Shown here: positions 54,526-64,000 of the stretch, piece after piece
Layout of the letters: every line of letters begins with the position of its first letter
Numbering within the stretch: the first letter of the stretch is position 1
Assembly (NCBI GenBank): GCA_963989245.1
Contig: OZ022345.1
Location: 32,829,295-32,893,294, forward strand
Direction: 5' to 3'
Origin: Nansenia antarctica
Lineage: Eukaryota > Chordata > Actinopteri > Argentiniformes > Microstomatidae
DNA: 64,000 bases
Made by a program: the position numbers and the translations under genes
The notes under the pieces: generated by a model
Told to the model about the DNA's origin: nothing
Database searches by the model: none
What the model saw: only the letters and a program-made list of their open reading frames with translations

Positions 54526-54599
54526 GCTCGACAATGAGGGAGGGGAGGAGAGGAGGAGAGGAGGAGAGGAGGAGAGGAGGAGGAGGGGAGGAGGGGACC

Positions 54600-55479
54600 G
54601 GCACCTCTAACAAGATTTGAATGCGTCTACCAGTACAGTCTACCTAGGCCTATGTAACGGCCCCAGGCCTAGCCTGTAGCTCAGGGAACAACAAATAAAC
54701 CCTTGAGACTTCAGCAGGTCTCATGGGAAAAAGACATCAAAAAACAAACACTCGAAAGTAGGCTAGGTAACCTTATGCTGAGGTAAAAAAACCTGTTGGC
54801 CTAAAGTTCACGGGTAACCTACGTCTCTTAGACTGCGCCCCTGTTTCAACCACTTATTCTGTCAAGACAGCTCAAAGTACGGCCAATTTAACAGTCAAGT
54901 CCCTTCCTTCCCTCTTTTAGAGGCTGAATTACTTGCCTCGGTGGTCCTATTCTGGCGTAATTGGTGCTGCTTATCATCCTGACTGGAATTTGTTTTAATC
55001 AGCATTGGAGTTGAGACTAGCACATGCCGTGTGGCTTCAACCAACACTCATGGTTTTTTTCATAACGCGATGACATTTAGAGACATCATCAGATGTTGGG
55101 GCTAATAAATATACTCAGCAACGTGCAGTGAATGCTAAATCTATACGGCCTGCGTTGCATAGATGCAGTGGTGGTGGTGGGCTGTTCCACTGCCAGATGG
55201 TGGTGCTGTTCCACTGCCGTGGAACAGGTTGTTCAGATTGGGCGTACAATTCCCGCCCAATTGGGCTACTTTTGATCATACTGGACGGGGGAAAAAAGCA
55301 TTTGGGCGGTTGGGCTGGATAAATAGCATTTAGGCAGTATACAGTATACGTTTTGGGCTGTTTTTTGGTGGATGCTGCGGTTTTTAGACTGTGGTTTCAT
55401 GTTTTGCAGCAGTTATGATTATACACAAACACTTCTATCAATGTCTTTTTTCCATTAACTATTGTCTTATTAAATGTTT
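54600..55479. other. Keratin upstream region, no gene recognised
   Basis: A GA/CT-rich stretch at 54535-54600 followed by unremarkable sequence. Regulatory content cannot be judged by eye. Confidence 0.45.
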
Positions 55480-55637
55480 TATCTATTTACTTCTTATATT
55501 TGCTTTTATTCATTGTCATTTTTATTTTCTTACTATGCTCCTCTTGCTATATTTTTAAATAATGTATGTAAAGCACTTTGAATTGCCCCTGTTGTATGAA
55601 ATGTGTTATACAAATAAAGTTGCCTTGCCTTGCCTTG
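55480..55637 (+). mobile_element. LINE 3' terminus with (TTGCC)n tail
   Basis: Second copy of the 53530-53745 family: 'GTAAAGCACTTTGAATTGCC', 'TATACAAATAAAG', 'TTGCCTTGCCTTGCC'. Confidence 0.7.
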
Positions 55638-55754
55638 GTTGGGCTGGAAATTGTCAATCCCATCTGGCAACCAGACTGGGCTGCATGGAGTCGGCTGCTT
55701 GGGGTTTGACTGTGTGTGTTTGTGAGATAGGGGACAGGCAGGACATGGCATGGT

Positions 55755-55872
55755 GCATGGCCCTAACAACCCTTAGGTTGTGGGTTCGATTCCCGCTGGG
55801 ACTGCATATCCTGAAAAATGTATGCACTCACTGCAGTGTAATTCGCTTTGGATAAAAGAGTGGCAAATAGCA
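55755..55872 (+). mobile_element. tRNA-derived SINE, 5'-damaged
   Basis: Keeps the B-box part 'GGTTCGATTCCCGCTGGGAC' and the tail 'ATGTATGCACTCACTGCA', 'GCTTTGGATAAAAG'. A separate related tail occurs at about 56565-56610. Confidence 0.75.
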
Positions 55873-56654
55873 TACTATATACTGTATTATCTGAGCATAG
55901 GAGACCTGTATAGATAGCTGGCAATGGATATTGAGAGCCCAACATGAGAACAGTAATAGGATTTATTTTTTTATTTTATTTTATTCACTGTATTTTACAC
56001 TGTTGCTATAGGCTACACTGGTAAAGTAGACTGTCACTGGAGACACCCAAACTAATGTTCAGAGCTGCAAAACGGACATTAAACTGACATTAAAATGGTC
56101 ATATTTGGCTGCTAAATGTACTCCCACCATTACACAATTGAATACACCTCATGATTTCTCTTTCCCCATCGTCACAGAAACAGAGGCAGCACTTGTAGAA
56201 CTGCGCAGGTTAGAACGTTTTTCAGGTATATTAGTGATTGGTTACATTAGCCAAGATGTTTTATCACCATCAACAATGTAGCTTAAATAGCTTAAGTAGC
56301 TTAAATAGCTATATTTACAGTACCCTATGGAGCTTCATATAGAAGCTTGCTAATGGTATTACTTGATTGTGATGCATTCACTTTTCCAGCATATTACTAT
56401 GTATTATTGTACAGTGCATTATAATTATCTGTTGTTGGATTGTACTTGGTGTAATGACTATGGTTGCAGTCAGGATTGTGCAGGTGACTAATATATTAAC
56501 CACTACTAGTGTGCCCTTGGGTAAGGTACTTAGCCCTCAGTTACTCCAGGGGGAATGTCCCTGTAATTCGTAATTGTAAGTCGCTTTGGATAAAAGTGTC
56601 TGCTAAATGGCAAAATTAAATTAATTAATAAAAATTAATATTCATTTGAAACTA

Positions 56655-57787
56655 GTCCCCCCAGGGCTGCGTGCTAAGCCCCATCCTCTACAACCTCTAC
56701 ACCTACGACTTCACCCCCGTCCACCCCAGCAACTCCATCGTAAAGTTTGCAGACGACACCACCGTGGTGGGCTGCATCTCGGGGGGGGACGAGGCGGCGT
56801 ACAGGGATGAGGTAGAGCAACTGAGCAAGCTGTGCAAGGTTAACAACCTGCTGCTGAACAAGTCAAAGACCCAGGAAATCATCGTGGACTTCAGGAGGAA
56901 AAAGTCTGAGGTCCAGCCCCTGCTCATCGACGGAGAGAGTGTGGAGAGAGACTCAGCCCTCCGATTCCTGGGGGTGCACATACAGGATGACCTGTCCTGG
57001 AAGAACAACACAGCAGCCACCATCAAGAAGGCACAACAGCGGCTCTACTTCCTGAGAGTCCTCAGGAAGGAACACAACAAGCATGAGATACTGGTGGCCT
57101 ACTACCGCGGCGCAGTGGAGAGCATCCTCACCTACGGCATCTGCAACTGGTTCTCCAGCTGCACAACCGCGGAGAGAAATGCGCTACAGAGAGTCGTGAG
57201 AACAGCCCAGAAGATCACCGGCGCCCCCCTCCCCTCTCTGGAAGAGCTGTACAACACACGCTGTCTCAGGAAGGCCTCCAAGATCTCCAGAGACCCAACC
57301 CACCCTGGGTACGAACACTTTGCCCGGCTGCCCTCGAAAAGGCGGTACAGGACCATGGCCGCAAGGACAAACAGACTGAAGCACAGCTTCTACCCCAGGG
57401 CCATCCAGGCCCTGAACACAGTTACACAGCAAAGACCTAGGTTCTGGGCCCTGGACAGTCTGGACGGATTGATGGCAGCTGCTGGACTGAAAAAATCAGG
57501 TGTAGTGCTGAGGCACAAATATGTACATTTCAAGCCTGCAAACTGCGACACTTTAAATGAATGTGCAATAACACTATGTGCAATATGACAACCCTAGTCG
57601 TCTATCTGTACAGTATAGTATAGTGGATAGTGTACATAGCCTTTATTTATGTAAACCAGCTCCTTCCCTTCTTTTTTTTTTTTTTATAGTTTCTTTTTTC
57701 TTTCCTAGCACCAGGGGAGCCACCCCTCCTAAATTTCGTTGTTTGGTACCTGTACTATAGCAATGACAATAAAGACCATTCATTCAT
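56655..57787 (+). mobile_element. L2/CR1-group LINE, 3' half (RT catalytic part to 3' end)
   Basis: Frame open from 56655 to TGA at 57588. It begins 'SPQGCVLSPILYNLYTYDF', then catalytic 'FADDTTVVG', 'LRFLGVHIQDDLSWKNNT', 'YGICNWFSS' and 'LPSKRRYRTMAARTNRLKHS', the standard C-terminal order of this LINE group. The 3' UTR of about 200 bp ends 'GCAATGACAATAAAGACC' and (CATT)n. It starts at the protein position where the fragment at 11135-12868 stops. It inserted immediately in front of the zinc-finger fragment at 57788. Confidence 0.9.
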
Positions 57788-58236
57788 AATGCCAACACAG
57801 GACACACAACCACAAATGCCAGCACTGCGGCAAGAGCTTCACCAAGGAGATGAGTTACAGGAACCACCTTCAGATCCACATGGGGGAGAAGCCCTACTGC
57901 TGCTCGCAGTGCGGCAAGACTTTCAGCAACTCTGGCGTCCTGAAGACGCACAAGCAGATCCACTCGGGCGAGCGGCCCTTCGCCTGCCCCCAGTGTGGGA
58001 AGAACTTCAGCCAATCAGGCCACCTCAAAGCACACCAGCAGATCCACTCGGGCGAGCGGCCCTTCGCCTGCCCCCAGTGTGGGAAGAACTTCAGCCAATC
58101 AGGCCACCTCAAAGCACACGAGCAGATTCATAAACGAGAGAGGGCAGACCTCCGTAGAGGTGGCAGCAGCAGCAGTTCCAGCAGCTCTAGCTCCAGCAGC
58201 AGCAGCAGCAGCTCCCACAGTAACGATAGTATCTAA
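57788..58236 (+). pseudogene. C2H2 zinc-finger protein C-terminal fragment, cut by a LINE
   Basis: The frame begins right after a stop formed at the LINE tail (57785-57787) with 'CQHRTHNHKC', the end of an upstream finger. It continues with four C2H2 fingers ('CQHCGKSFTKEMSYRNHLQIH', 'CSQCGKTFSNSGVLKTHKQIH' and two copies of 'CPQCGKNFSQSGHLKAH.QIH'), linkers of the HSGERPF type, and a poly-Ser tail ending 'SHSNDSI' at 58236. The last two fingers are an 84-bp tandem duplication with almost identical DNA. Such proteins bind DNA in the nucleus. The 5' exons and any start codon are missing in front of the LINE. It could still be a terminal coding exon with the acceptor 'CCAACACAG' at 57798, but there is no pyrimidine tract. 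Confidence 0.7.
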
Positions 58237-58939
58237 AAAAGTACCGTTTAACCTCTCTCCAAAAGTATTATTCCCTTTTTTTATAAATACAGTAGTATAT
58301 ATAAATATATACTGTATGTTTTTTCCTTACACCTTTTCTTACGTTTTTTTTCATACCTTTTGTGCTTTTTGCATTACGTTCTATCTTGGGGGGTTCAAAA
58401 AACTCTTGTTGTGACTGATTTGCGATTATGCAAGTGTCTGTGTGTCTGGGTGGATCAGAGGCGTTTACTGAGGGCCTTGTAGAAAAACAGACTGTGTATC
58501 TCTCGTCTGCTGATCTGTTGTTGTTAGTGAGTGCCATTCAAGTTTCTTTCCTCCAGTAAAATCGCTCACTGTGTTCACACTTATTGATAACATGTAATTC
58601 CTTTAAAACATCATGTATAGGAAAGAATTATTAAAGAAACTAATGTAACACAGACTTTCTCTCATTTTCTTGTGTGTTGTGTGTAACCTTGCTTATTATA
58701 GGCACTACACTGCAAGTGGAAAGAACAAGGATAATGAATTGAGACATGGTGTGTAGATTTAGATGTGTCACTTCAGAGTTCAAGTTCATGTCTCAAGGCT
58801 GGGGAATGTCTGTATTGTAGTAAAGTGTAACACAATCACCTAAGAGTTGTTTTGTGCAGAACTGAAGGTACAACAGCAGGTATGTATGTATGTGCTGATG
58901 GAGGAGGATGGACTCATTGTAATGCATGGATTGGAATAA

Positions 58940-59142
58940 GGAATGTTAAGGAATGTTCTCATATATGGCGCCGCACATGGCAGCTATGGTTTTACAGTTT
59001 GTTGTGTTCTGTCTGCACTGCTGTTTGCATTGCATTTAGAAATGCTCTTACTGTAACGCCAAATTAAATTCCTATATGTGTATGCTTAATGTGTATGCAT
59101 AAATGGCAATAAACGTTATCTCATCTCATCTCATCTCATCTG
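58940..59142 (+). mobile_element. LINE-like 3' terminus with (ATCTC)n tail
   Basis: Ends 'GGCAATAAACGTTATCTCATC' with four ATCTC units. The upstream body has no open frame. Confidence 0.5.
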
Positions 59143-59144
59143 TA

Positions 59145-60268
59145 TTCCTTTCCATGCATTACAATGAGCCTGTCCTCCGATACCAGCCTCTACCTCCACC
59201 GGCCTCTACCTCCACCAGCCTCCACTGCATATACGGGCCTAGCTACTGTATTTACATTACCCTTGCTGCCACTACTAATAATAATAAATAGTACATGTGA
59301 TTTGAAGAACCTATAAAAAACAACAAAGGACACTTTACAGCAAAAATAATATCCATTTAAATCTAAAGATATGGAATAACTAGTACTTTTATTATTTATT
59401 TACTATTATTTCCTCTTATCAGAGTGCTCCTATGAAGCTGGAGCACAGCACAGCAGGCGGTAGCGGAGCTGGATGTAAACCAGGCCATCGACAGTACAAC
59501 CCTGTTCCCTCGAGGCGTTCACACAGCCGCTAGTCGGCTGTACATCGCCGTCTATCAGCAGCGCCATCAATGTCGTGTGTGTGTTGTGTGAAAGCCTGCG
59601 CAGCACACAGCATGGATGCTGCTGGAGGTGAAAGATTACAAGAGAGCTGCTAAATTTGAACTATACTTCTAGAATGTTCTAAGAAAACATGTTGGATAGC
59701 TTAGGAACTGTTACACATAGAAGACTAACCCGAAGACCCCCCTGGGGTTCAAACCAGGGGACCTCTTGCATGGATGTCACAGTCTTAAACCTTTATACTG
59801 TATATAAAGAGGACATACGAAGCTGTATGAAGGCAATATCAGGGCTTAGAGGTTGTAGGCAGGGCTACTTTGTCACAAGAGCATGATTCCATATCACCTC
59901 TGCTACGTCAAGCTAGGACCTCTCCACCCACTCGGTAAAGATTCACCACAGACTAAATATTGATTTTATATTGTTTATTTCTCACACCACCAAACACAAG
60001 CTGAGCGGTTGTTGTTGTTGTTGTTGTTGTTGTCATGTGTGATGCCTCTCCCTTAGAGAACAGATCATTATCATTGAAGGAAATGGAAGTAGCTTTAAAC
60101 AACACAGCAATACCTAAACATTTTATATTTAGGACAGACAGAGATAAGAGAATTATCTGGAGGCATGGGAAAATAATCTTAACTCCGACTTCCCCAACTG
60201 TTTCATTTCAGGTGTTGCTATGGTTTCTCTTTGGCTCTACTAAAACAGTTGAGTGGAAAGCCGAAGTG
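59145..60268. other. No gene recognised
   Basis: Contains only short simple repeats such as (TTG)n at 60010-60032. It lies downstream of the second keratin gene. Confidence 0.45.
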
Positions 60269-60269
60269 A

Positions 60270-60274
60270 TCTGG

Positions 60275-60312
<38 letters not shown>
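60270..60312. repeat. (GATT)n microsatellite
   Basis: About ten GATT units just beyond the second keratin stop codon, probably in its 3' UTR or flank. Confidence 0.9.
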
Positions 60313-60313
<1 letters not shown>

Positions 60314-60419
60314 ATCCACTCCACCTCCACTATTGATTAACATGGATTGATTACTCCAGCAGAGTGAAGGGGTGGAGCTGACGTTGCTGAGATGATGATG
60401 GATGTAGTAGTGGACCCAT

Positions 60420-63233
60420 CTACTCCTCAACCACCTCCTCCGTAATGTAGGTCACTGTCTTGGTGGTCACAGTGGTGGAGGAGGAGGAGGAAGAGCTGCC
60501 ATTGCTGCTGCACAGATGAGAGAGAGGAGGAGAGAGGGAGATGGGGGGGGGGGGGGAGAGGGAGATAGGGGAGAGAGAGGGAGATGGGGCACGGAGGTGA
60601 AAGAGAGAGAATGAGAAAAAAACATTCCGCTAGTACACCCCCATCCACTCCCCCCCGCCCCCCACCGTTGCCCCCGCCGACAAACATTTTATTCAGAGAT
60701 TTTCTCCCTAGGAAAATAATCTACTATCCGAGTGGGCTATTGGCCCCCAAACGATGACGACGAGCGAACCTGGATGATGGGGGAGAAAGTGAAAGACAGA
60801 GAGAGCAGGAGAGAGGAGGAGGAGGGGAGAATGTTAGAGGGTTAGTAGAGGGTTAATCGCCATATTGAAAACAGAATAGTTAATTAGTTAGTTCAATTAA
60901 ACACTCATGATAGGGAAGAAGCTATTCTCTTGTTTGGTGCATATACCTATACCTGTACATTACACCTATACATTACACCTATACCTTACACCTATACCTT
61001 ACACCTCCACCAGCCCCCCCGGATCAGAAAGCAAACCTTAGGGAGGTGGACATCCCTCCACTGCTCGACATCCCTCCACTGCTCGACATCCCTCCGCCGC
61101 TCGACATCACTCCGCCGCTCGACATTTTCGTAGTCACGGAGGAGGACGAATACCCCCCACCACCAACGCTGTAGAGAGAGAGGTGGAGAGAGAGCTTTAA
61201 TGTCTTCACAAACCCTTCGCAAGACCTACATAAGCCCTTTACAAGGTCTACATAAGCCCTTCACAAGGTCTACATAAGCCCTTCACAAGACCTACATAAA
61301 CCCTTCACAAGACCTACATAAGCCCTTCACAAGACCGACATAAACCCTTCACAAGGTCTACATAAGCCCTTCACAAGACCTACATAAGCCCTTCACAAGA
61401 CCTACATAAGCCCTTCACAAGACCTACATAAGCCCTTCACAAGACCTACATAAACCCTTCACAAGACCTACATAAGCCCTTCACAAGACCTACATACAAC
61501 ATCATCGCAAGTCCCCACCTTAAGCTGGCCTCCCCGTCCAGCAGTCTCCTGTACTCAGCGATCTCCATCTCCAGGCGTGTCTTGATGTCCAGCAGCATCC
61601 TGTATTCGCCGCCTTGGCGCTCCAGGTCGGCTCGTAGCTGCACCAGCTGCCCTTCCAGGCTGGTCACCTGCATCTGGAAACTAGACAGCTGCATGGAGTA
61701 GCGGGTCTGGGTGTCTGCCAGGGTGCTTTCCAGGGAAGATTTCTGAAGAGGGCACACAGGACAGGAGGAGAGCGATAAATAAAAATGATAAATGGACTGC
61801 AGTTATATAGAGCCTTACTCAAAAGCGCTTTACAACGGCCTCTCATTCACCCGTTCACGCACACAGGCACACACGGCGGCAAGCTATCATGCAAGGGAGA
61901 TGGGGCCCGGTCATTGGGAGCAGTTTGGGGTTCAGTGTCTTGCCCAAGGACACCTCGACATGTGGCAAGCCAGGGTTCGAACCGCCGACCTTGCGATCAT
62001 TAGACATCGGCTCTACCTCCTGTCCCACAGCCGCCCCACTGTGGAGTGGAGCTACCTCCCGGATCCCCTAATCCAAAAATCGAACCCCTATAAAGATGGT
62101 ACTAGTGCATGCAGGGTAGGCTGTACTTCTACACAGGGACTAGCTGGTTTGAAGCAAGCTAGGTCTAAAACTGTGGATATCTTTGTTGATCTAGGTATCT
62201 AGGTTTGAATAAAGCTTTAATAAAAACCTAACCAAATGGGCGCCTAGGTGGCATAGCAACACTAGGGCACATGCCACATAATCGCAGGGTCCCAGGTTTG
62301 ATCCCGGTCATCGACCTATCCTGCCATGTCATCCCTCCTCTCTCTCACCCATCCTTCCTGTCAATCTCTACTGTCTCTATCCTCCTCTCTCACCCATCCT
62401 TCCTGTCACTCTCTACTGTATCTGTCCTCCTCTCTCTTACCCATCCTTCCTGTCAATCTCTATTGTATCTATCCTCCTCTCTCACCCATCCTTCCTGTCA
62501 GTCTCTACTGTCTCTGTCCTCCTCTCTCTCACCCATCCTTCCTGTCAATCTCTACTGTCTCTATCTTCCTCTCTCTCACCCATCCTTCCTGTCAGTCTCT
62601 ACTGTCTCTATCTTCCCCTCTCTCTCTCACCCATCCTTCCTGTCAGTCTCTACTGTCTCTGTCCTCCTCTCTCTCACCCATCCTTCCTGTCAATCTCTAC
62701 TGTCTCTATCTTCCTCTCTCTCACCCATCCTTCCTGTCAACCTCTACTGTCTCTGTCCTCCTCTCTCTCACCCATCCTTCCTCTCAATCTCTACTGTGTC
62801 GATCCTCCTCTCTCTCACCCATCCTTCCTGTCAATCTCTACTGTCTCTATCCCAGTAAAGCCCTAAAACACATTTTAAAAAACAACAACAACAACAAAGA
62901 AACAGGTCAGTCTCACCATGCTCAGCTGGGACTGGAGTTCGATCTGGAGGGCTTGCAGGGTGCTCTTGATCTCTTTGGACTCTGAGCTGGTGCTCTGCAT
63001 GGTCATCTCCGTGGTCGCCACCTCCTTGGTCAGAGCTTCACTCTGGGGGGTGGGGGGGTAGTGGAGGTGTGTGTGTGGGGGGGAGGTGTGTGTGTGTGGG
63101 GTAGTGGAGGTGTGTGTGTGTGGGGGGGAGGTGTGTGTGTGTTTGTGGGGGGGAGGTGTGTGTGTGTGGGGTAGTGGAGGTGTGTGTGTGTGTGGGGGGT
63201 AGTGGAGGTGTGTGTGTGCGGGGGGTAGTGGAG

Positions 63234-63272
<39 letters not shown>

Positions 63273-63767
63273 GGGTAGTGGAGGTGTGTGTGTGGGGGGG
63301 GAGGTGTGTGTGTGTGGGGGGTAGTGGAGGTGTGTGTGTGTGTGTGCGTGGGGTAGTGGAGGTGTGTGTGTGGGGGGGGAGGTGTGTGTAGGTGTGTGTG
63401 TGTGTGTGTGGGGGACGGACGGACAGATGGACAACAACACTTATTAGAGATCCTGTCCATCCTAACGCTAGCCAGAACACACACTTCCTCCTGTGCAGCG
63501 AGGGAGGTGTGATGAGGTAATTGATGACAACAAAATGTCTGCCTGCCTATCTTCCTGTCTGTCCGTCTGTCAGTTAAACGTTCCACACAGGTTATCATCT
63601 GTTACCTTGGCCTCGAACCAGCCCTCCAGCTCCTTCTGGTTCTTTGCTGCGACGGACTCGTAGTGCTGCCTCATCTCAGCCATGACCATGCTGAGGTCCT
63701 CCTGGGGCGCCGCATCCACCTCCACGTTCACCTGGCCGCCCATCATGCTACGCATAGCCAGCAGCTC
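60420..63767 (-). CDS. Type I keratin, 3' five exons (5' exons beyond the window)
   Basis: Exons (minus): 63767-63606 (162 bp), 63042-62917 (126), 61742-61519 (224), 61168-61037 (132) and 60507-60420. All join in phase. The rod part includes 'VDAAPQEDLSMVMAEMRQHY', 'SEALTKEVATTEMTMQS' and the helix-termination motif 'TRLEMEIAEYRRLLDGE'. The tail is longer than in its neighbour: a Gly/Ser block with repeats of 'MSSSGG' and a final exon ending 'TKTVTYITEEVVEE'. The donor after 61037 is 'AAG|GTTTGC', weaker than usual. The gene is a tandem paralogue of the one at 48247-54456, on the same strand. Exons for head, coil 1A and coil 1B should lie right of 64000. Introns contain two SINEs and two minisatellites. 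It builds intermediate filaments with a type II partner. Confidence 0.94.
61205..61500. repeat. 22-bp minisatellite in keratin intron
   Basis: About 13 copies of 'CCTACATAAGCCCTTCACAAGA' between the exon at 61519 and that at 61168. Confidence 0.95.
61790..62045 (-). mobile_element. tRNA-derived SINE (antisense copy)
   Basis: Reverse complement of the element at 35480-35700, with 'AGTGTCTTGCCCAAGGACAC' and the B-box complement 'GGTTCGAACC' at about 61975-61984. Confidence 0.85.
62235..62330 (+). mobile_element. tRNA-derived SINE head that merges into a minisatellite
   Basis: 'GGTGGCATAGCAACACTAGGG' (A-box-like) and 'GGTTTGATCCC' (B-box-like) mark a third SINE family. Its body 'CATGTCATCCCTCCTCTCTC' leads directly into the array at 62331. 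Confidence 0.65.
62331..62860. repeat. 43-47-bp minisatellite grown from a SINE body
   Basis: About 11-12 copies of 'CTCACCCATCCTTCCTGTCA' plus 'ATCTCTACTGTCTCTATCCTC'. The array ends with 'AAAGCCCTAAAACA', the usual 3' end of this SINE, so the repeat seems to be an internal SINE segment amplified in place. Confidence 0.85.
63045..63415. repeat. GT/GGGG-rich minisatellite in keratin intron
   Basis: Variants of 'GGGGTAGTGGAGGTGTGTGTG' begin three bases from the acceptor of the exon at 63042. On the coding strand this supplies a long C/A-rich tract next to the splice site. Confidence 0.92.
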
Positions 63768-64000
63768 CTGGACACACACACAGAGGGGACAGGCTGGGTC
63801 AGCTACAAGACTGGGTTAGCCTGCTGAGCTAAAGGCATAGACAGGAGCTCCTGGACACATGGCAGTGGTTCAAAGGTCACATTTCCTCACCGTCTCATAT
63901 TCCTTCACTGTCTAAATTGAGTACACATTGAATTGCGTTTGGAAATTTGGAAATGAAAACTCCCATGAAGTTAGTCCGTTGCTAAGCACACGGGTACACT

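Noticed and set aside
54457..54534. Upstream extension of keratin exon 1
   Set aside because: The extension has no ATG and overlaps the TATA box; the first ATG is at 54456.

Overview
This is a stretch of a teleost fish chromosome. The evidence is split genes with GT/AG introns, a RASGEF1-family Ras exchange factor, type I keratin genes with the classical exon lengths, fish-type SINEs (tRNA-derived heads, 'GCTTTGGATAAAAG' tails), L2-like LINEs, Tc1, BEL/Pao and retroviral elements, and many micro- and minisatellites. The species cannot be fixed from the sequence alone.

Layout. 1-10.6 kb is repeat-rich: a LINE 3' end, a TTF-type zinc-finger (hAT-like) pseudogene fragment, a frameshifted PIN/FEN-like nuclease pseudogene, a decayed Tc1 element and a minisatellite. 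10.65-40.2 kb (+) holds the last eight coding exons of a RASGEF1-family gene; its 5' exons were not found. Two of its introns carry LTR elements, both antisense to the gene and each inserted inside a minisatellite. One is a 12.7-kb endogenous retrovirus (14004-26723). The other is a 6.5-kb BEL/Pao element that lacks its integrase (28242-34723). 40.2-48 kb holds the RASGEF1 3' region, a THAP-bearing mini-transposon, a zinc-finger pseudogene and a Harbinger-type MITE. 48.2-54.5 kb (-) is a complete seven-exon type I keratin gene. 55-58.3 kb holds SINE/LINE debris and a zinc-finger fragment cut off by a LINE. 60.4-63.8 kb (-) holds the 3' five exons of a second type I keratin gene, which continues past the right edge.

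Most striking element. The retrovirus looks freshly integrated: two identical 462-bp LTRs, a CTAG target duplication, open gag, pol and env, and gag and pol in one frame separated by a single UAG. Between protease and reverse transcriptase, pol carries an extra segment of about 200 residues with two H-x-T-x motifs 61 residues apart. Its layout closely resembles the 2H phosphoesterase fold, especially the CNPase/RICH catalytic domain. A captured cyclic-nucleotide/RNA phosphodiesterase inside a retroviral Pol is, as far as I know, undescribed. The 2.5-kb leader also contains six 46-bp repeats, each with a CTCF-core-like motif (four exact), and a short leader ATG just before a strong splice donor. 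The LTR has an exact NRF1 palindrome upstream of its TATA box.

How the genes relate. RASGEF1 and the keratins are independent host genes, convergent across roughly 8 kb (RASGEF1 +, keratins -). The two keratin genes are tandem paralogues. Everything else is mobile DNA, its remnants, or tandem repeats.
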